A stretch of DNA of 14,949 bases, taken from the NCBI GenBank assembly GCA_020347085.1, contig CP070769.1, forward strand, positions 2,332,588-2,347,536, written 5' to 3'. Positions 6,793 through 14,891 of this stretch are shown piece after piece. The notes beneath the pieces were generated by a model that was given only the letters and a program-made list of their open reading frames with translations, ran no database searches and was not told where the DNA came from. The number at the start of each line of letters is the position of its first letter. Position 1 is the first letter of the stretch. The position numbers and the translations under genes are program-made. Origin of the DNA: Desulfobacterales bacterium. Its GTDB lineage: Bacteria > Desulfobacterota > Desulfobacteria > Desulfobacterales > C00003060.

Positions 6793-8148
6793 GTGTTTCC
6801 AACTATATTAGCTGTTGATGATGAAGCCACTATACTTCAGTCGCTGAGCGGCATCCTTTCCGATGAGGGCTTTGAGGTTTTGACCGCCTCTAACGGGTAC
6901 GAAGCCCTAAAGATCATAGAACAGGAATCCCCAGACTTAGTCCTTTTGGATATCTGGATGCCGGGCATTGACGGCATAGAAACACTTCAAGAAATCAAAA
7001 GAACCAACGCTTTTCTTCAGGTGATCATCATTTCTGGCCACGGTACCATTGAAACTGCTGTCAAGGCCACGAAATTGGGTGCTTACGATTTCATCGAAAA
7101 GCCGCTCTCCATTGAAAAGGTTGTTGTGACGATTAACAATGCCCTGCACTTCCGACAACTCGAGGAGGAGAATCGTTTCCTGCGGAAGAAGACCCTCGAA
7201 AGACATTCGATTACCGGAAATAGTCCCACAATTCAGGCCCTGAAGAAGCAAATTGCCATTGCCGCACCCACCAATGCGTGGATATTAATCACGGGGGAGA
7301 ACGGGACTGGAAAGGAACTTGCAGCCCGCACCATTCATCAAATGAGCCAGCGTGCAGACAAGCCGTTGATTGATGTGAACTGCGCTGCCATACCGGATGA
7401 GCTGATAGAAAGCGAGCTTTTTGGCCATGAGAAGGGGGCGTTCACTGGGGCCACCTCCAAAAAGAGAGGCAAGTTTGAAATTGCCGACGGCGGCACGATA
7501 TTTTTGGATGAGATAGGAGACATGAGCCTTAAGACCCAGGCCAAGATTCTTCGAATCCTGCAAGAGCAAAAATTTGAGCGGGTCGGCGGTACTCGCACGC
7601 TCACCGTGGATGTACGCGTTATAGCAGCAAGTAATAAAGACCTGGAAAAAGAAATCGAGAAAGAGACATTTCGAGATGATCTGTACTACCGGTTGAACGT
7701 CATCCCAATTGAAGTTCCCCCTTTGCGAAACCGCACTGAGGACATACCATTACTGGTAGAAATATTTCTGAAAGGCTTTCATAAAGAGGGATGCGGTGAT
7801 TTGAAGACCATGACGCCTGCCGCCATTGAATATCTCAAAGCTTATCGTTGGCCAGGCAATGTCCGGGAACTAAAAAACCTCGTGGAAAGACTGGCTATTA
7901 TGACAGAATCGCAAGTCATTGACGAAGGAGATATCCCCCACTCGTATAAGCATAAAGGGCGGATGATTTCCGACGACGAGATGCTTTTAGTTGACTCCCT
8001 GAAAGAAGCGAAGAAAGAGTTTGAGAAGGCTTACATCCTGCGCAAGCTTTCCGAAAATGAAAATAACATTTCTCAAACCGCTGACGCTATCGGCATAGAG
8101 AGGAGCCGTCTCCATAAGAAGATAAAGTCCTTTGGTCTGAAGTTGTGA
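6793..8148 (+). CDS. ntrX: NtrX-type sigma-54-dependent response regulator
   Basis: DNA-binding response regulator paired with NtrY. GTG 6793 is preceded by AAGGAG (6780-6785) at good spacing. The 451 residues comprise a receiver domain with acidic pocket Asp9-Asp10, phospho-acceptor Asp53 (LLDIWMPG), Ser81 and Lys103. A sigma-54 AAA+ domain follows: Walker A GENGTGKE at 168-175, the sigma-54-contacting GAFTGA loop at 215-220, Walker B IFLDE with Asp239-Glu240, and RYRWPGNVREL-type sequence near 355-362. The C-terminal Fis-like helix-turn-helix ends the protein (ISQTADAIGIERSRLHKKIK). The GAFTGA loop is complete, unlike in some alphaproteobacterial NtrX proteins, so true sigma-54 activation is expected. 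No -24/-12 promoter was seen nearby, so the targets are probably elsewhere. rsmD follows 41 bases later. Confidence 0.92.
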   Translation: MFPTILAVDDEATILQSLSGILSDEGFEVLTASNGYEALKIIEQESPDLVLLDIWMPGIDGIETLQEIKRTNAFLQVIIISGHGTIETAVKATKLGAYDFIEKPLSIEKVVVTINNALHFRQLEEENRFLRKKTLERHSITGNSPTIQALKKQIAIAAPTNAWILITGENGTGKELAARTIHQMSQRADKPLIDVNCAAIPDELIESELFGHEKGAFTGATSKKRGKFEIADGGTIFLDEIGDMSLKTQAKILRILQEQKFERVGGTRTLTVDVRVIAASNKDLEKEIEKETFRDDLYYRLNVIPIEVPPLRNRTEDIPLLVEIFLKGFHKEGCGDLKTMTPAAIEYLKAYRWPGNVRELKNLVERLAIMTESQVIDEGDIPHSYKHKGRMISDDEMLLVDSLKEAKKEFEKAYILRKLSENENNISQTADAIGIERSRLHKKIKSFGLKL

Positions 8149-8189
8149 CAGGCAGGGAGTGACGACTAATAACGAATATTGGAGCGTGT

Positions 8190-8744
8190 GTGAGGGTTAC
8201 CGGCGGAGCTCTGAGAGGAAAAAGGCTTTATGCTTTGCGGGGGTTGACGATCCGCCCTACCACGGACTACTTGCGGGAGTCAATCTTCAACATCCTTGCT
8301 GGCGGCGTAGAAAATGCAGTTGTACTTGATCTGTTTGCCGGCACGGGCAGTCTGGGGATAGAGGCCCTCAGTCGAGGAGCAGCCAAAGCCGTGTTTGTCG
8401 ACAAGGCCCCGCAGGCCCTAAAAGCGCTCCATCGAAATATTTGCGCTTGCTCCTTGGAAGCCCGAAGCACTATACTGAAACGGGATATCCTGAGAGGGCT
8501 GAATTTTTTAAAATCAATCGGCCCCGATTTTGACCTGGTATTCATCGATCCTCCTTATGAAAAGGGTCTTGTGGAACGAACCCTGCAGCGCTTGGACCGT
8601 GCCGAATCGACTTCAGAAAAGGTCTGTATCGTCATAGAGCACGGCACACGAGAGATACCACCAAAACAAGTAGCGCGTTTTACTCTAAGTGACCAGAGGC
8701 AGCACGGGAAAACGCTTGTCTCCTTCTATGGGCCTGTGTTATGA
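8190..8744 (+). CDS. rsmD: 16S rRNA (guanine-N2)-methyltransferase, RsmD family
   Basis: SAM-dependent methyltransferase; in E. coli RsmD makes m2G966 of 16S rRNA during 30S assembly. The 184 residues are the usual length. N-terminal VTGGALRGKRL and RPTTDYLRESIFNIL are family hallmarks. The SAM-binding loop is VLDLFAGTGSLGIEA (Asp47 to Gly53 and beyond), and the catalytic DPPY motif is at 120-123. GTG 8190 is chosen because it gives the canonical MRVTGG start, with GGAG at 8181-8184 five bases upstream. It lies 41 bases after ntrX in the same direction. rsmD followed by coaD is a widely conserved gene pair, here separated by an unusually long structured spacer. Confidence 0.93.
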   Translation: MRVTGGALRGKRLYALRGLTIRPTTDYLRESIFNILAGGVENAVVLDLFAGTGSLGIEALSRGAAKAVFVDKAPQALKALHRNICACSLEARSTILKRDILRGLNFLKSIGPDFDLVFIDPPYEKGLVERTLQRLDRAESTSEKVCIVIEHGTREIPPKQVARFTLSDQRQHGKTLVSFYGPVL

Positions 8745-9093
8745 GGCAAGTTGCTGGGTGCCCGCCCATGCACGAAATAAAAGGTTTAACTGAAGCAAGG
8801 CCTTTGCAAAGCATTCAATTTTGTCTAAGGTCAAGGGCAATTCCGCGGGACGGCGGAATTGGACAGCCCTGAGGCTGCCCGTCAGGGCGAGGGGCATAGG
8901 TGCCCCGAGTCAACATGAAGCTTTAGCGCTGACAGTTGCGCGCAAGCGCTTGAGAAGAGGCACTGCGTGCGACCGCAGGAATACTGTGAGTATTTCGATC
9001 CCGCACAGCGGGATGAGTCTGACGCAGGCACTTGAGTGAAGCCTTGGCGCTGATTGGACTAAAGGGGATGTTGTGCAAAGATCTCGGAGATAT
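8745..9093. other. Gene-free spacer between rsmD and coaD with serial stem-loops
   Basis: No reading frame here is convincing. Consecutive hairpins can be drawn: AATTCCGC/GCGGAATT (8839-8860), CAGCC/GGCTG (8864-8877), GCCC/GGGC (8877-8888), GGGGCA/TGCCCC (8891-8906), AATACT/AGTATT (8980-8994) and ATCCCGC/GCGGGAT (8998-9014). A direct repeat TGAAGCYTTRGCGCTGA occurs at 8916-8932 and 9037-9053. This could be an intergenic repeat island or a structured RNA leader of coaD. No T-run marks a terminator. Confidence 0.6.
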
Positions 9094-9579
9094 ATGGGAA
9101 AGATAGCTGTATATCCTGGATCCTTTGATCCTGTTACCAACGGACATTGTGATGTTGTCCACCGCGGGCTTACGCTATTCGACAAAGTGATTGTTGCCGT
9201 AGCCCAAAACGGAACCAAGGACCCGCTATTTACGATCGATGAGCGCCTGGAGATGCTGAGCGAAACGTTTAAGAAAACGCCGGGTGTTGAGGTAGATAGC
9301 TTTGACGGGCTATTGGTCGATTATGTCACAAAGCGTCGGGCAGATGCTATTTTGAAGGGCCTTCGAGCGGTTTCTGACTTTGAATATGAATTTCAGATGG
9401 CCCTGATGAACCGCAAACTCAACAAAAACATTCAAACGGTTTTTCTCATGACAGGGTTGCGGTGGATTTTCATCAGTTCCTCGATTATTAAGGAGGCTGC
9501 CCGTTTCGGAGGAGAGACCCGTGGCATGGTCCCTGATTTTGTTGCTGAAAAGCTACGACAGAAATTCAGTAAGGCCTGA
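9094..9579 (+). CDS. coaD: Phosphopantetheine adenylyltransferase (CoaD)
   Basis: Transfers AMP from ATP to 4'-phosphopantetheine, making dephospho-CoA, the penultimate step of coenzyme A synthesis, in the cytoplasm. The 161 residues match the family length. The start is set at ATG 9094, which gives the canonical IAVYPGSFDPVTNGH; a GTG at 9073 in frame would add seven residues not expected in the family. GGAG lies four bases upstream. The nucleotidyltransferase T-x-G-H motif is Thr15 to His18. LKGLRAVSDFEYEFQMALMN is the usual mid-protein signature, and ISSSIIKEAARFGG (from Ile127) is the C-terminal ATP-binding signature. Everything needed for activity appears present. Confidence 0.95.
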   Translation: MGKIAVYPGSFDPVTNGHCDVVHRGLTLFDKVIVAVAQNGTKDPLFTIDERLEMLSETFKKTPGVEVDSFDGLLVDYVTKRRADAILKGLRAVSDFEYEFQMALMNRKLNKNIQTVFLMTGLRWIFISSSIIKEAARFGGETRGMVPDFVAEKLRQKFSKA

Positions 9580-9644
9580 TCTGCGACGGGCAGCAAATCA
9601 CTCTCCATGAATCACCGACCACTCGGGCGTTGCTTATCATTGAG

Positions 9645-10583
9645 ATGGACTTGTGGAGACTGCAAATATTCTGTAGGGTAGTTGAGCTGAGAAGCTTTTC
9701 CAAGGCAGCCAAGGCGCTCTATCTCTCCCAACGCACGGTTAGCAGCCATATCAAAGACATGGAAAATCACTTCGAATGTAAACTCGTTGATCGGCTGGGA
9801 AGGGAAGTGACTCCCACCAAGGCAGGTAGTCTCCTTTATGATTACGCAACAAAGATTATTGCTTTGAAGAAAGAAGCTGAAAACGCCCTGACGGAGTTTC
9901 AGGGCAAGATCAAGGGACATCTGACCATCGGCGGAAGCACCATACCGGCTGGTTATATACTCCCTCCTTTACTGGGAAAATTCAAGGAAGACTATCCCGG
10001 GGTCGTGGTCACCCTGATCCAAGGCGACACGGGCAGAATCATTATGGATACGCTAAGAGGCAATGTGGAGCTCGGGATTGTGGGTGCCAAGGCCCAAGAA
10101 GCTCAGCTTGTCCAGAAGAAGATCATAGATGACGAGATGTTTCTTATCGTCCCACAGCAACATAGGTGGGCAACCAAACGCCATGTTGCGATGGACGAGC
10201 TTGTGACGGAGCCATTCATCATGCGTGAACCTGGCTCTGGCACCCGCAAGTCGATGGAGCAGGTGTTAGAAAAAGCGGACCAGCCTGTTGGTTCCCTGAA
10301 TGTCGTGGCTGAGATGGGGAGCACAGAGGCCATTCGTCAAGGCATAAAGGCGGGTGTGGGAGTTTCCATCCTGTCTGAATGCGCTGTACGCGAAGAGCTG
10401 GCTGCGGGAAGTCTCAAGAAGGTAAAGATCCAGGGGCTATCGTTTAAGAGAGCTTTTTATCTGACGGTTCACAGACATCGGACCCAGTCTCCTTTATGTC
10501 GAACCTTCATCAAGTTCTTGGATCGTGAATCGAATACGAAGCGAGGCGTGCGCCAAATCCACTTTTCAACAACTACTCTCTAG
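9645..10583 (+). CDS. LysR-family regulator of the selenium-metabolism-associated type
   Basis: Transcription regulator with an N-terminal winged helix-turn-helix (SFSKAAKALYLSQRTVSSHIKDME, about residues 17-40) and a periplasmic-binding-like effector domain (from about residue 90). ATG 9645 gives the canonical MDLWRLQIFCRVVELRSFS; an in-frame TTG at 9630 is less likely. The protein is 312 residues long. GREVTPTKAG, GGSTIPAGYILPPLL, REPGSGTRKSMEQVLE and EMGSTEAIRQGIKAGVGVSILS strongly resemble a LysR subgroup common in anaerobic deltaproteobacteria and clostridia that is annotated as selenium-metabolism-associated. That subgroup call is from memory, and no selenium gene is visible here. It begins 65 bases after coaD and ends 28 bases before nrdJ in the same direction, so it may be co-expressed with nrdJ. 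Its effector is unknown. Confidence 0.88.
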   Translation: MDLWRLQIFCRVVELRSFSKAAKALYLSQRTVSSHIKDMENHFECKLVDRLGREVTPTKAGSLLYDYATKIIALKKEAENALTEFQGKIKGHLTIGGSTIPAGYILPPLLGKFKEDYPGVVVTLIQGDTGRIIMDTLRGNVELGIVGAKAQEAQLVQKKIIDDEMFLIVPQQHRWATKRHVAMDELVTEPFIMREPGSGTRKSMEQVLEKADQPVGSLNVVAEMGSTEAIRQGIKAGVGVSILSECAVREELAAGSLKKVKIQGLSFKRAFYLTVHRHRTQSPLCRTFIKFLDRESNTKRGVRQIHFSTTTL

Positions 10584-10611
10584 TCATTAATAATGTATAA
10601 AAAAATTGCTT

Positions 10612-12810
10612 ATGGCCATATCCATTTCTCCCAATGCCTTGGTCGTTCTCGAACGGCGCTATCTTAAGAAGGACCGCAGGGGAAAACCCGCAGAGACGCC
10701 ACAGGACTTATTTAGACGGGTAGCCCGGACTGTGGCAGCAGCCGACGCTAGATTTGATCCCAAGGCCGATATCCGGAAGACCGCACAGGATTTCTATAAG
10801 CTGATGGCAGGGTTGGTTTTTCTTCCCAACTCTCCAACCCTGATGAACGCAGGGCGTCGGCTGGGGCAGCTTGCGGCCTGCTTTGTGCTTCCGGTTGAGG
10901 ACTCCATCGACAGCATTTTTCAGACACTCAGACATACCGCGATGATCCATAAGAGCGGAGGGGGAACCGGATTTTCCTTCTCCCGTATCCGGCCTGAGAA
11001 TGACTGGGTGTTCTCTACGCAACGGATATCGACAGGTCCTATTTCCTTTATGACAGTCTTTGATGTTGCCACCGAAACCGTCAAACAGGGAGGTACTCGC
11101 CGGGGAGCCAATATGGGAATACTCCGGGTGGATCACCCGGACATCGAGGCCTTTATCCAGAGCAAGACGGACCCTACAATACTGAACAATTTTAATATCT
11201 CGGTTGCTCTCACATCTGCGTTTATGGACGCCCTGGCTGCTGGGAAGGACTATGATCTGGTCAATCCCAGAAGCAACAAGGTGGTTAAGCGGATTTCTGC
11301 CAGAGCTATCTTTGATCAGATTGTTCGAGCGGCCTGGGAAAGCGGAGAGCCAGGGATCATTTTCTTGGACCACATCAACCGGGCCAATCCCGTCAAGCAC
11401 CTCGGTGAAATAGAGGCTACGAATCCGTGTGGTGAACAGCCATTACTTCCGTATGAATCGTGTAACCTTGGTTCGATCAATCTCTCAAAGATGATAAGTC
11501 ATGGCAAGTTGAACAAGACCGAACTCAAACACACTATTAAAAGCGCAGTTCACTTCCTTGACAATGTGATAGAGGTAAATAAATACCCGCTGCGCCGGAT
11601 CGAGTCCGTCAGCAAACAGACGCGAAAAATCGGTCTGGGGATCATGGGATTTGCCGATATGCTCATTAAGCTGGGTATTCCCTATGACTCGAAAAAGGCA
11701 GTACGGCAGGCCGAACAGGTCATGCGCTTTATCTTGCACGAGGCAAGAAAGGCCTCAAGCGAGCTAGCCAAGAAAAGGGGAAACTTTCCCGCCTATGAGG
11801 GAAGCGTCTTCGACAATCCCAAGACGCCTTACATGCGAAACGCAACCGTGACCACCGTTGCCCCTACTGGCACAATAAGTATCATTGCTGGATGTTCCAG
11901 TGGCGTGGAGCCTATCTTTGCCGTGGCTTACGAACGCCGGGTTCTCGATGGAGAAGCCCTCTTTGAGATGCATCCAGTCTTTGAAAAAGTGGCAAAGCAA
12001 AATGGCTTTTACAGCAATAAACTGGCTGAACAGATCGCTGAAACGGGTTCGATTCAGAACATCAAAGGAATTCCCGATAAGATTAAACGCCTTTTCGTGA
12101 CAGCCCACGATATTGCACCTGAGTGGCACATTCAAATACAGGCAGCCTTTCAGAAATTTACTGACAACGCCGTATCTAAGACAGTGAATTTCCCCCATGA
12201 TGCCACACCTGAAGACATCGAAAACGTGTACAGGCTCGCATACCAAACCGGGTGCAAAGGTGTAACGATTTATCGTTACGGAAGCCGGGATCGGCAGGTA
12301 CTCAACATAGGCAGGGAACAGGCCCGGCAGGCCGCGGAAACTGAGGCAAAGCTTACCCGACCGGGGATCGTGCCGCGGGTCCGTCCTGTTCGGACCAAGG
12401 GTTTCACAGAACGAATTAATACCGGTTGCGGCAAACTTTACGTAACGATCAACGAAGACGACCAGGGTATCTGTGAAGTCTTTGCCCAAATGGGAAAAAC
12501 AGGAGGATGTGCCTCTTCCCAGATCGAAGCTGCCGGTAGACTCATATCCCTGGCCCTGCGCAGCGGCGTCAAACTGGAAGCTATTGTCAAGCAGATTACC
12601 GGCATTCGATGCCCATCACCCATCTGGCAAAACGCCAAAATGGTTCTTTCTTGCCCAGACGCCATGTCTCAGGTGATAAACAACTATACCCAAATTAGCA
12701 CTACGGACATGCCTGCCCTGATGGGAGCCTGCCCTGACTGCGGCGGTGCGCTGGAGCACGAGGGGGGATGTCTGGTCTGTCGTTCCTGCGGGTTTTCCAG
12801 GTGCAGCTAA
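10612..12810 (+). CDS. nrdJ: Adenosylcobalamin-dependent (class II) ribonucleoside-diphosphate reductase
   Basis: Reduces ribonucleotides to deoxyribonucleotides using a B12-generated thiyl radical, so it works with or without oxygen. The protein is 732 residues from ATG 10612; no ribosome site is obvious, and a TTG lies six bases earlier. N-terminal LPNSPTLMNAG and GGGTGFSFSRIRP are family signatures. Cys273 in NPCGE is the thiyl cysteine, flanked by Asn271 and Glu275. The redox pair is Cys90 (AACFVLP) and Cys284 (ESCNLGSIN), by comparison with the Thermotoga enzyme. PTGTISIIAGCSSGVEPIF forms the phosphate-binding region. A TSCPD domain follows (about residues 600-670), then a C-terminal CPDCGG...CRSCGFSRC cysteine cluster (last 25 residues) likely used in re-reduction. 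No N-terminal ATP-cone is apparent. No cobalamin riboswitch fits in the 28-base upstream gap. Confidence 0.95.
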   Translation: MAISISPNALVVLERRYLKKDRRGKPAETPQDLFRRVARTVAAADARFDPKADIRKTAQDFYKLMAGLVFLPNSPTLMNAGRRLGQLAACFVLPVEDSIDSIFQTLRHTAMIHKSGGGTGFSFSRIRPENDWVFSTQRISTGPISFMTVFDVATETVKQGGTRRGANMGILRVDHPDIEAFIQSKTDPTILNNFNISVALTSAFMDALAAGKDYDLVNPRSNKVVKRISARAIFDQIVRAAWESGEPGIIFLDHINRANPVKHLGEIEATNPCGEQPLLPYESCNLGSINLSKMISHGKLNKTELKHTIKSAVHFLDNVIEVNKYPLRRIESVSKQTRKIGLGIMGFADMLIKLGIPYDSKKAVRQAEQVMRFILHEARKASSELAKKRGNFPAYEGSVFDNPKTPYMRNATVTTVAPTGTISIIAGCSSGVEPIFAVAYERRVLDGEALFEMHPVFEKVAKQNGFYSNKLAEQIAETGSIQNIKGIPDKIKRLFVTAHDIAPEWHIQIQAAFQKFTDNAVSKTVNFPHDATPEDIENVYRLAYQTGCKGVTIYRYGSRDRQVLNIGREQARQAAETEAKLTRPGIVPRVRPVRTKGFTERINTGCGKLYVTINEDDQGICEVFAQMGKTGGCASSQIEAAGRLISLALRSGVKLEAIVKQITGIRCPSPIWQNAKMVLSCPDAMSQVINNYTQISTTDMPALMGACPDCGGALEHEGGCLVCRSCGFSRCS

Positions 12811-12887
12811 GGAATTATCATTTCACCCATCTACCGGTCAACAAAGCCTGTCGATTCCCATAACTCCAGAAGCTACGAGTCATCACA

Positions 12888-12944
12888 AGCTCCTTGCAGC
12901 CCCGACAAGTCGGGACAGGGCATGGGCTCACTGTTGCAGTTCAA
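12888..12944. repeat. 57-base dispersed hairpin repeat, copy B, between convergent nrdJ and yqaA
   Basis: It matches copy A (6699-6755) at 49 of 57 bases without gaps and in the same orientation. The core hairpin is CCCGAC-AA-GTCGGG (12901-12914), where copy A has GAT-AA-ATC; the exchanged inner pair (T-A to C-G) keeps the stem. It overlaps the stop codon of the minus-strand yqaA-like gene (12941-12943) by four bases and lies 77 bases after nrdJ. It could act as a transcript-end structure for both genes, although no T-run is present. Confidence 0.75.
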
Positions 12945-13522
12945 ATCAGGTATTTGATCACCACAAACCCCACGATCAACAATACCACGAATGCCACAGC
13001 AAGTGCATTGAAATACCTCTCGATAAATGACTGAATCTTCGGACCGAATAAATAGATCAGCCCGCCAACTATGAAGAATCGAGCTGACCTGGAAACCGCA
13101 GAGGCAACGATAAAGACCAAAAAATTGATCCGGAAGGCGCCAGCCGTAATGGTAAAAACCTTGTAAGGAATCGGCGTAAAGCCTGCAATCCCCACGGCCC
13201 AAGCATCGTATCGTGTGTAAAGTCCTTGGATGTATCCATACTTTTCGGCCAACCCGTAAAACCGGATAATGGCATCGCCTACCGTGGCCATGAATTGCCA
13301 TCCGATAAAATAGCCAAAGCAACCGCCCAATAAGGACCCACCGGAACAAACTAACGCATATTTGAGCGACTTCTTGGGCAGGGCCACAGACAGGGCAATG
13401 AGAAGTACATCAGGCGGAATGGGGAAAAAGGAAGATTCGCAAAAGGCCAGGATAAACAAGGCCCAGGTTCCGTAAGGGGTTTCGGCCCAGTGTAGAACCC
13501 AGTCATAGAGTCTCCGCAGCAC
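12941..13522 (-). CDS. YqaA/DedA-like membrane protein with VTT domain
   Basis: A 193-residue inner-membrane protein of the YqaA branch of the SNARE-associated/VTT (DedA-like) group, whose members are linked to lipid movement or transport; the substrate of this branch is not known. About five hydrophobic spans are visible. The re-entrant-loop signatures are ESSFFPIPPDVLLIAL (near residues 29-44) and GFTPIPYKVFTITAGAF (near residues 113-129), with a glycine-rich SGGSLLGGCFGYFIGW between them. The last span is AVAFVVLLIVGFVVIKYL. GTG 13522 starts three bases after the pcm stop, with GGGAGG inside the pcm end as ribosome site, so translation is probably coupled. The stop codon lies within repeat copy B. 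Confidence 0.88.
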   Translation of the reverse strand: MLRRLYDWVLHWAETPYGTWALFILAFCESSFFPIPPDVLLIALSVALPKKSLKYALVCSGGSLLGGCFGYFIGWQFMATVGDAIIRFYGLAEKYGYIQGLYTRYDAWAVGIAGFTPIPYKVFTITAGAFRINFLVFIVASAVSRSARFFIVGGLIYLFGPKIQSFIERYFNALAVAFVVLLIVGFVVIKYLI

Positions 13523-13525
13523 GGC

Positions 13526-14170
13526 CTATCCGGCCTCCCAGCCATGCTCTCCAATGAGCTTAACGAACCGACATCCCCCTAAGTCGATCTTGTGGATGCC
13601 GTCTTCGTCTTTGCGGATCTTGAGAAGTGTTTGGGAGAACCTGTTACCAACCGGGATAATCAGGCGGCCTCCGGAAGTGAGCTGTTGCAAAAGTTTCTCG
13701 GGCACCTCCGGTGCCCCAGCGGTTACGATGATCGCCTCAAATGGACTTTCATCCCGCCATCCCAGCGTGCCATCTGAACACCTGGCAACGACGTTGTGGT
13801 ATCCAAGTTCATCCAGGAGCTTCCGGGCCCTGACAAATAGCTCCCTCACCCTTTCAATAGTATAGATCCGATAGGCCAACTCAGCCAGTACGGCTGTCTG
13901 ATAACCTGAGCCGGTCCCGATCTCCAGGACACGATCATCCTTGCTCAATTCGAGGGCTTGAGTCATTTCCGCGACAATATAAGGTTGGGATATGGTTTGG
14001 CCTTCACCAATAGGGAGAGGAAAGTCTCCATAGGCTTGGTCCCGCAGGGCTTCACCTATAAAAAGGTGTCGGGGAACTTTGCGCATAACCTCCAGGACCC
14101 TCTGGTCATGGATACCACGGGCCTCGATTTGGGTGCTAACCATCATTTCCCGCATACGTCTGAACTTCAC
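13526..14170 (-). CDS. pcm: Protein-L-isoaspartate O-methyltransferase
   Basis: SAM-dependent cytoplasmic repair enzyme that methylates isoaspartyl residues in aged proteins so that they can return to aspartate. The 214 residues are close to E. coli Pcm. LPIGEGQTISQPYIVAEMT is the substrate-side signature, VLEIGTGSGYQTAVLAEL is the SAM loop, and FEAIIVTAGAPEVP is the post-II motif. Two GTG codons occur in tandem, at 14173 and 14170. The second is preferred because the GGAGG site (14177-14181) is six bases away, against three for the first. It lies 27 bases after the nitroreductase stop and three bases before the yqaA-like gene, the middle of an apparent three-gene operon. Confidence 0.94.
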   Translation of the reverse strand: MKFRRMREMMVSTQIEARGIHDQRVLEVMRKVPRHLFIGEALRDQAYGDFPLPIGEGQTISQPYIVAEMTQALELSKDDRVLEIGTGSGYQTAVLAELAYRIYTIERVRELFVRARKLLDELGYHNVVARCSDGTLGWRDESPFEAIIVTAGAPEVPEKLLQQLTSGGRLIIPVGNRFSQTLLKIRKDEDGIHKIDLGGCRFVKLIGEHGWEAG

Positions 14171-14197
14171 CACAAGCCTCCGTGACGCCGCCCTGTT

Positions 14198-14767
14198 TTA
14201 GAACCCTTCGTACTCCACCCTGCCTGGCTTGCGTTTCGGCGCGGGGGGTGACTCATCCGGGTATCCCATAGGGATGACTGCCACAAGCGTTTTGTCGCGG
14301 ATACCCAGGAATCGGTTGATCTGGTCAGCCACATGGAGCGGGCCTGTCATCCAACAGGCACCCAACCCCTCGGCATGAGCTGCAAGCAGAAGATTCTGAA
14401 CGGCTGCAGCCACGGTCTGAATGCTGGTTTCGGGCCTTTCCCTGGTCGGTTCGTAGTAAGCAAAAACAAGGACTGGGGCACCCCCAAGCTTGCCAAAAAA
14501 TTTCTTGGCGGCTTCTACGACCGGCGGCTTCTCCGCAAACACCTCCTTGAGAACCGGCTCTATATAGTCATAGCTTTTGCTTGCCAGCCGAACGAGTGCG
14601 TCTTTTCGCTCTCCGGTGACTACTAAAAAATACCAATTCTGCAGGTTCATCCCAGATGGGGCCCAGATAGCCATGTCAAGAATCTTCGCTAGGACTTCCT
14701 TGGGCACTGGATCTGATTTGAATCTGCGAATGCTTCTCCGGCCCTTAATTGCTTCGTAAAGCTCCAT
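14198..14767 (-). CDS. Nitroreductase-family FMN oxidoreductase
   Basis: Flavin oxidoreductase of the nitroreductase fold, typically an FMN-binding dimer that uses NAD(P)H; the physiological substrate cannot be told from sequence. ATG 14767 is chosen over upstream frame because AGGAGG lies seven bases before it and it yields the classic MELYEAIKGRRSIRRF. Further hallmarks are APSGMNLQNWYFLVV (flavin and substrate region, about residues 36-50), an AAAVQNLLLAAHAEGLGACW helix region, and MGYPDESPPAPKRKP near the end. At 189 residues it has the usual length. It is the first gene of the minus-strand run with pcm and the yqaA-like gene. Confidence 0.9.
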   Translation of the reverse strand: MELYEAIKGRRSIRRFKSDPVPKEVLAKILDMAIWAPSGMNLQNWYFLVVTGERKDALVRLASKSYDYIEPVLKEVFAEKPPVVEAAKKFFGKLGGAPVLVFAYYEPTRERPETSIQTVAAAVQNLLLAAHAEGLGACWMTGPLHVADQINRFLGIRDKTLVAVIPMGYPDESPPAPKRKPGRVEYEGF

Positions 14768-14792
14768 AGGCGTCCCTCCTGAAATGCAAAAA

Positions 14793-14821
14793 TTTCTATC
14801 AGAATAGGCACTTGGAGTCAA
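14793..14821 (-). promoter_or_regulatory. Candidate sigma-70 promoter for the nitroreductase-pcm-yqaA run
   Basis: On the minus strand, TTGACT (14816-14821) is followed by exactly 17 bases and TAGAAA (14793-14798), about 25 bases before the ATG at 14767. The -35 box is good and the -10 box is moderate. This gives a short leader holding the AGGAGG ribosome site. Confidence 0.5.
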
Positions 14822-14891
14822 GGGGCAGGGCGTTTGTGGTTTACGTGGTACAATGGTTATGATATCGTTTTAAAAGGGCTGGCGACTGACC

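Noticed and set aside
8821..9039. 72-codon plus-strand frame in the rsmD-coaD spacer
   Set aside because: TTG start without a ribosome site, and the frame is made of stem-loop sequence.
8910..9218. Minus-strand frames across the rsmD-coaD spacer
   Set aside because: They read through hairpins and into the antisense of coaD; composition is not protein-like.
10708..11400. 230-codon open frame on the minus strand
   Set aside because: Lies wholly antisense to the well-supported nrdJ gene and has no family-like motifs.
11764..12489. 241-codon open frame on the minus strand
   Set aside because: Antisense to nrdJ; no recognisable motif, and nrdJ domains are continuous on the other strand.
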